A DNA stretch of 64,000 bases from Steromphala cineraria (taxonomy: Eukaryota > Mollusca > Gastropoda > Trochida > Trochidae). This document shows positions 59,034 to 64,000 of this stretch, in pieces (the first letter of the stretch is position 1; each line of letters begins with the position of its first letter). The notes under the pieces were generated by a model. It saw only the letters and a program-made list of their open reading frames with translations, searched no databases and had not been told where the DNA came from. Location: the NCBI GenBank assembly GCA_916613615.1, contig OU744730.1, forward strand, positions 20,834,406 to 20,898,405, given 5' to 3'. The position numbers were made by a program, and so were the translations under genes.

Positions 59034-59069
59034 AAAGGAAAAAGTTCTGAATCTGTAAACGAGGATCAG
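59034..59069 (+). CDS. Candidate 36-nt coding microexon
   Basis: A strong acceptor (CTTCCCTTTCTTCTTACAG) precedes 36 nt ending in CAG before GTAGAA. In phase 0 the segment is fully open and reads KGKSSESVNEDQ, a charged, low-hydrophobicity peptide like many microexon products. A second donor eight bases on (AAAG before GTGATT, exon end 59077) would give a 44-nt form with a different exit phase. Phase 2 entry stops at an internal TAA. I recognise no family. It is phase-compatible with the segment at 61308-61382. The call rests on splice signals and frame only. Confidence 0.35.
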
Positions 59070-61307
59070 GTAGAAAGGTGATTCTGTTGACAAACTCATT
59101 ATCAACCCACAAATCATAATTTGATTATCAACTTGATATGAAGTCATCTTGTGAAAATTTTGTAATAGATATGTAAACTCACTATTTCTCCGTTAATGAC
59201 AATTATCTGCTGTGGATAATTATGTGTTGTTAGGGGATTATTGTCTCTAATTGGTGAAAGAATCGGGGAATAGTTGCCACTGATATCAATTAGCGGAGAA
59301 ATGAAGTCGACAAACTAGATGACTTTGTATTAATAACTTTAAAGATGATCAGGATGTAAAACTTACCAGGGGAGAGGCTCTGCGGAGATATATGTTGTAC
59401 CTATTATCACCTGTGTAACTCGTTAAAGGTAGTTCTGAGGGATATAGGTTATCATGTAATTTATTTTGAAACTTGTTGTGAGGTATATGTGTTTGTCTTC
59501 CTGGAAAATATAGGTTTGTTTTCGTCAATTTGAATTTCAGATTTCAGTTTTAATTATAATTGAATTTGAAATGTGTTTTTTAAGCTTTACGATTTTTCAC
59601 GCCGAAAATGACAATCTTATACTGGATGATTCATGTTCGATTAGAATTTGATATCTTAATTCCAGGTTACGATTTTTTATGTTTTTTTCTTGCCTCGGTT
59701 ACAGCTCTTGTCAGATCATCCACACGTTCATTTCACATTCAAATTTGAAATTCAAATTCATTCGGGAAATTTTAATTTTGGGTTCAAATTTTCCGATATT
59801 ATTTTCCATCTTTATTAATAAGGGGCCAGTCACTTTGACATTAAAATTAGATGTTGAAACATATACTTAAAGCAAGCAAAATGATATATCTGTGTTCCCA
59901 TCGGTATTTAATCTTCAATTCATCATTTTGAGATGTCAGTTTGAAAGGCAAACCTGTTGATTTCGCCCTCGTCTAATCAGAGTTTGAATCAAGTCATAGC
60001 TCCTTACTTTGACGATGAGAATAGTCGATGTATGGCGGAGATATTCTCTATTGTCACCTCGCAGGGCTCAAGCTATTCTTCCAGTTCTAAATATTGTTCC
60101 TCGCTCAAAAGAAATTTACACGTAAATGGATATGTCACGGCAGAGAAGTGACCCTTACTTAAGGTCATTTGGGGTCGTTGAGAATCCTCGATGCTTTGTA
60201 ACAACGTTGATGAGAAATAGTACGTGTCAACCAACTATTTGTTTATTGTCACTTTATGAGGACGAAAGTGTAAATTGTTTTTGAGTCTTTTCAAAGGCAT
60301 AAATATGTATTGTGTTATTGTAAACCTCATTTTACTGCCTCAGTCACTGAAGATATGTCGACCTCTGAATATCATTTTTATCTTCATAAAATTATTGTTG
60401 TTTTTTGTTGATTAGTGTATTTAATCTACTGACATGAAAATTATTCCTTTGAGACTCACATTGACATCACAAAGTTTCTTTCTTTAATAAACCTATCTAA
60501 AACTTTATTTTGACCTATGTTGCTCATGGTATTTGATCAATTGTTATGATCCAATTAAGATGAATGTTCATTTGACTATTGCATCATAAGGAAATATACC
60601 CGGTACTCAAGGAAGTTTTTTGGTAATTGTATGTAATGAATATAATGCTGTGTTTTATATAGAACATTTTTTCATCATCTAAAGTTTAAAAACAATCTTC
60701 ATTAAGCATTTCTCTGAAAAATGTTCATCCATCATTTTCTTCTTTCTTTTTAAGTTTTGATCAGTGATTAATTTTATTCAGTTTTATTTCAAATACTCAT
60801 TACTCTTACCGACTCTTAAGTCTGAGTTAATTGCCATTCAGCGCTAAAAAATTAATTCAACTTCTATTATAATAATTCTTTTGTAATTACAAAGTTTCAA
60901 AAGTGTTTTTTTCCAAAAGTTCATTAACTGCAAGAGCCAAAGCTCAATTCACAAACCTAATCTATTTTTCAGTTGAGCTGCAATTTAGACAATTACAAAC
61001 TTATAATTAATCAAGAGAACAATTAGGAGGCTTGCATATCAATGTTATTTGTTTTTTTCCAATTTTAATTAACATTGGTGTCAAGTTTTTCTACTTAGTA
61101 ATTATGTTAGTTTGGCTGCATCTCTTCCTAATTACAAAGGTGATGGTAGATATCGTTAAAAAAGAAAGTAGGTTAATTAGATTGACGGCACAGGCTGATG
61201 TGTGCTATTCTCTTCACCTGCTTATGTTTTTGCTCCCGAGTTAATTAGGTTTCCCTCATGCTTAAAGGCCACAATTGTATAAAAACCAACTTATCATTTC
61301 TCCACAG
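59070..61307. other. Intron-like stretch
   Basis: Mixed unique sequence. About 59930-60200 is less AT-rich with a 64-codon frame of no recognisable content. About 60950-61260 is rich in TTAATTA and TAATTAG words and could hold homeodomain sites. No element ends are seen. A minus-strand donor-like CTG/GTAAGT occurs at about 59367 without a convincing exon. Confidence 0.35.
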
Positions 61308-61382
61308 GGCAGTTGCTTTTCGAAAAACCTTTTACATATCCACATAAATCGTCATGTTGTTAGAAATCTATTTCCACATGCA
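61308..61382 (+). CDS. Candidate 75-nt coding exon
   Basis: A good acceptor (CTTATCATTTCTCCACAG) and a good donor (GCA before GTAAGTAT) bound 75 nt that are open in one frame only (25 codons, phase 0 in and out), while the other two frames stop. The predicted peptide starts GSCFSKNLL, is rich in histidine, arginine and aliphatic residues, and matches no family I recognise. An internal ATG in another frame could instead make it the first coding exon of a transcript starting upstream. It follows the candidate exon at 59034 in compatible phase. Confidence is limited by the short length. Confidence 0.25.
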
Positions 61383-61977
61383 GTAAGTATGGAGTAGTTG
61401 TCGGTAATTAGTCTTACCACACTGTTGCCACTCTTGGTATATGTCAGTTGGGTTTTTCATGAAAATCTATGAATAATTTAACTATAAGTGTTAAGTTAGT
61501 TTCTTCTAATTATCAGAGGTGGCATGCAAGTTAGAAAAATTCTTTTTTTTTCTGAAATGAAGGATATTACATGAAATATTTATGGTCGTAATAGTAATAT
61601 GATATAGAAGTGGTGCTGGTGATCTTTAACTTTTTTTGCCTCCCGGTAAGTTTGTACTTATAAGCTTGCTGGAGACACATCGAGGCTCCCAGCAGGTTAC
61701 CAATGGAACTTGTAGACTAAAACACATTCCCAAATGATTTATAGACTTCACCGGCAGGTTATCTTAATGACATGGTTCCTCTTCTGGATATTTGAATCTG
61801 TTTAACCTGGGCTTCTGGGAAGGGCTTTGAATACAACAATAATTTGATCAAAAAATGATTTGATAAAGAATAGGTTTGATCACAAAAATGGATATTAACA
61901 TTATTTTGATTTTTTTTTTACTAGGTTTGATCGGAAATTTTTTTTTTTTATTTAAAAATGTTTTTTTTCTATAAAGG
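61383..61977. other. Non-coding stretch with long T runs
   Basis: Unique sequence, GC-richer around 61620-61820, then A/T homopolymer runs near 61910-61970 that may mark the boundary of the downstream repeat. Confidence 0.4.
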
Positions 61978-63235
61978 ACGGGGCTGCTATCAGTTTTCGG
62001 AAGTTTCCATCGCCGCCGCCGCCGCGCTCGTACTACTAGCTATAACTTTTTTCCAGTAAGCTTTCCAGAACTCTTATTCATACCTTACTACTCATACCTC
62101 GGGGGAACGATTTTGACACGTTCACTTTCAAGGTCAAAGGTCAAGGTCACGAGCTACGTATTCACTCTAAGAATTCCTTGTAAACGCGATAACTTGAAAA
62201 GTTTTTGTGCTATGAAGCTCTAACTTGGTATATATCATCCTTGGAAAAGTAAAAAATTTTGAAAAGGTTTTGGCTACAATCCGTCAAAGGTCAAGGTCAC
62301 AGCAAGGTCATGACGTAAGCATGTTTTAGCGAAAATGCTTTATTTTAACTATGAACACTTTTAATCAATACATGATTGTTATACTCAATAAAAAGTGTTC
62401 AATGATTGTGTGACCTTGAAGGTCAAAGGTCAAGGTCATGAGATATGAGTTATTACAAAATGCACTAAATTTGGGTATAACTTTATCCCATTTAGCTTTT
62501 CAGAACTCATGAACATGTCTAAATGTTAATACTTCCAGGGAATCATTATGACATGTTCACTTTCAAGTTCAAAGGTCAAGGTCACGAGTTATAAAATCAC
62601 AGCAAAATTCTTTGTAAACACGGTAACTTGAAAAGTTTTTGTGCTATGAAGCTCTAACTTGGTATATATCATCCTTGGAAAAGTAAAAAATTTTGAAAAG
62701 GTTTCGGCTACAATCCGTCAAAGGTCAAGGTCACAGCAAGGTCATGACTTAAGCATGGTTTAGCGAAAATGCTTAATTTTAACTATGATCACTTTTAATC
62801 AATACATGATTGTTATACTCAATAAAAAGTGTTCAATTATTGTGTGACCTTGAAGGTCAAAGGTCAAGGTCATGAGATATGTGTTATTGCAATTCCTTGT
62901 AAACACAATAACTTTAAAAGTTTTTGTGCTATGAAGTTTAGATTTTGTATATATTATCTCTTGAGAAGTACAAAATTTTCAAAAAGTTTTGGGTACGAAC
63001 TGTCGAAGGTCAAGGTCACAGCAAGGTCAACATATATGGAGAAAATGGATTAATTTAATTTTTAACACTTTATTTCATTACAATAATGTTATACTCAATG
63101 AAATGTGTTCATTGATTATGTGACCTTGAGTGTCAAAGGTCAAGGTCACGAGAAAATTCCCAATTTGGTGAGGCCTGTAAAAGGCGGAACAGGGTAAGGC
63201 GAAACCCCAAGTTCAGGGGCTGCTCTGCTTTTGTG
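61978..63235 (+). mobile_element. AGGTCA-rich interspersed repeat with internal tandem units
   Basis: Two near-identical units and one shortened unit are aligned by AACTTGAAAAGTTTTTGTGC at 62191, 62625 and (variant) 62910. The third lacks about 150 bp. A (GCC)n tract sits near the left end (about 62011-62027), and GGGGCTGCT appears near both ends. The repeat carries about 22 AGGTCA half-sites in eight clusters, mostly as AAGGTCAAAGGTCAAGGTCA. No open frame of significance. Element class is unknown; the same phrases are widespread in mollusc genomes to my knowledge. Confidence 0.65.
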
Positions 63236-64000
63236 GTATCCCGCAAACGCTAATCTAGTTAATTTAGATATTTTTTTTTCAATTGTATCTTTTGTTTGAT
63301 AGCAAATTGGACTATATATGGAGTTCAACATTGCTTTGTTCAAACATAGGTTTAATCATTAATTTGGATTATATTTTGATTTCAATTTTTTTTATCATAG
63401 TTATTTTTTTTGTATTATAAAAAATTTATGTCGGTAATCCATTAGGTGAAAATTTCTTAATTTGATTGAAATGATTCCATTTATTTTGGTAATATGTTTG
63501 TTTTGTCAGAACAATCTTTCAGTTGTTCAAGTTTGAAGAAGTGGTAGGAGTATTTTCCTTGGATTTCATTTAAAAATTTCTATTTCTATTTTATTTACAC
63601 AAACTTGTTCAAATGTTGAGAATTAAGGATTCATTTCAGTTCCTTATAACGATGGTGGGTGGAAATGCATGAAATAAAAAAAAAATAATAAAAACAATGA
63701 TATTAATTTAAGTATTAATATATATTCATCCCTTGATATATATTTCCTTGACGTACTTGATTACCTATTGCTTCAGATATTGCAAATATCAAATGATCTC
63801 CCAATTAAATTGTTCCATTTAACTTGATCAAACAGTTCAAATTCTTTCTCCAGCATTGTCACCATTCTATCAAACTAAACACGCTGTGATAAATCAAGAA
63901 ATGGGCTTTTTATTTCGCAATTATTTCTACTTTGCTTAGACATTTGATTTTATTTGTTTATTACGTGAGTGGCCGATCAATTTGTCAATTAAATTTAGAA
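63236..64000. other. AT-rich non-coding end of window
   Basis: AT-rich sequence with poly-T and poly-A tracts. No feature is supported. Confidence 0.5.

Noticed and set aside
59350..59410. Minus-strand exon ending in CTG/GTAAGT
   Set aside because: The donor is good, but candidate acceptors leave only 13 bases or an arbitrary segment, with no supporting frame.

Overview
The window is eukaryotic, AT-rich, non-coding DNA from an invertebrate, most likely a mollusc and plausibly a bivalve. The basis is its repeat content: a pearl/Helitron-associated element with a 162-bp tandem core and a short-period (TCCG)-type microsatellite, GACA/GACG-tailed hairpin repeats, AGGTCA-rich repeats, 5S-rRNA-derived SINEs, and many small TIR elements. 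I read this from resemblance, not from a search. No conventional protein-coding gene, true tRNA, rRNA gene, CRISPR array or bacterial-type operon is present. Every long open frame I checked is either short and unrecognisable or a by-product of a tandem repeat (notably the frames in 31.6-32.3 kb and 50.7-51.7 kb).

Layout. 0-11 kb: AT-rich sequence with a TTAA-flanked MITE (449-718), a broken copy of it between 32-bp direct repeats (3191-3344), a 47-bp tandem duplication (9213) and a Penelope-like retroinsertion with 16-bp target-site duplications (10821-10945). 11-15 kb: a candidate 34-nt coding microexon (11552-11585) and two motif-rich unique blocks that look like regulatory DNA (13.24-13.70 and 14.38-14.77 kb). 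15-21 kb: a 5S-headed SINE, a MITE carrying a perfect 100-bp palindrome (17270-17369), and a second TIR element. 22-26.5 kb: a three-level nest (200-bp tandem array, interrupted by a pearl-like element, interrupted by a pogo-type MITE), then a hairpin-ended repeat and a tandem array of 5S-SINE pieces. 30-34.5 kb: a tRNA-headed SINE, a pyrimidine-rich 105-bp minisatellite ending in 29 consecutive C, a second 5S-headed SINE and a pogo-type MITE. 36-39.2 kb: a degenerate E-box array, then a CpG-rich promoter-like block (38.33-38.65 kb) and a 46-nt exon-like segment with a perfect donor. 43-48 kb: small tandem arrays, a second pogo-type MITE, a 79-bp array and a 1.44-kb tandem segmental duplication. 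48-53 kb: unique, higher-complexity blocks and a 61-bp pyrimidine minisatellite. 53-64 kb: AT-rich DNA with a full-length TTAA MITE, an ancient tandem array, two phase-compatible exon-like segments (59034 and 61308), and a repeat carrying about 22 nuclear-receptor half-sites.

Best overall reading: long introns and/or a regulatory-rich intergenic region on the plus strand, with perhaps a few tiny exons and one promoter, heavily colonised by non-autonomous elements. The exon, promoter and enhancer calls are inferences from splice signals, reading frames and motifs, and need transcript or conservation data. The repeat calls are read directly from the sequence.
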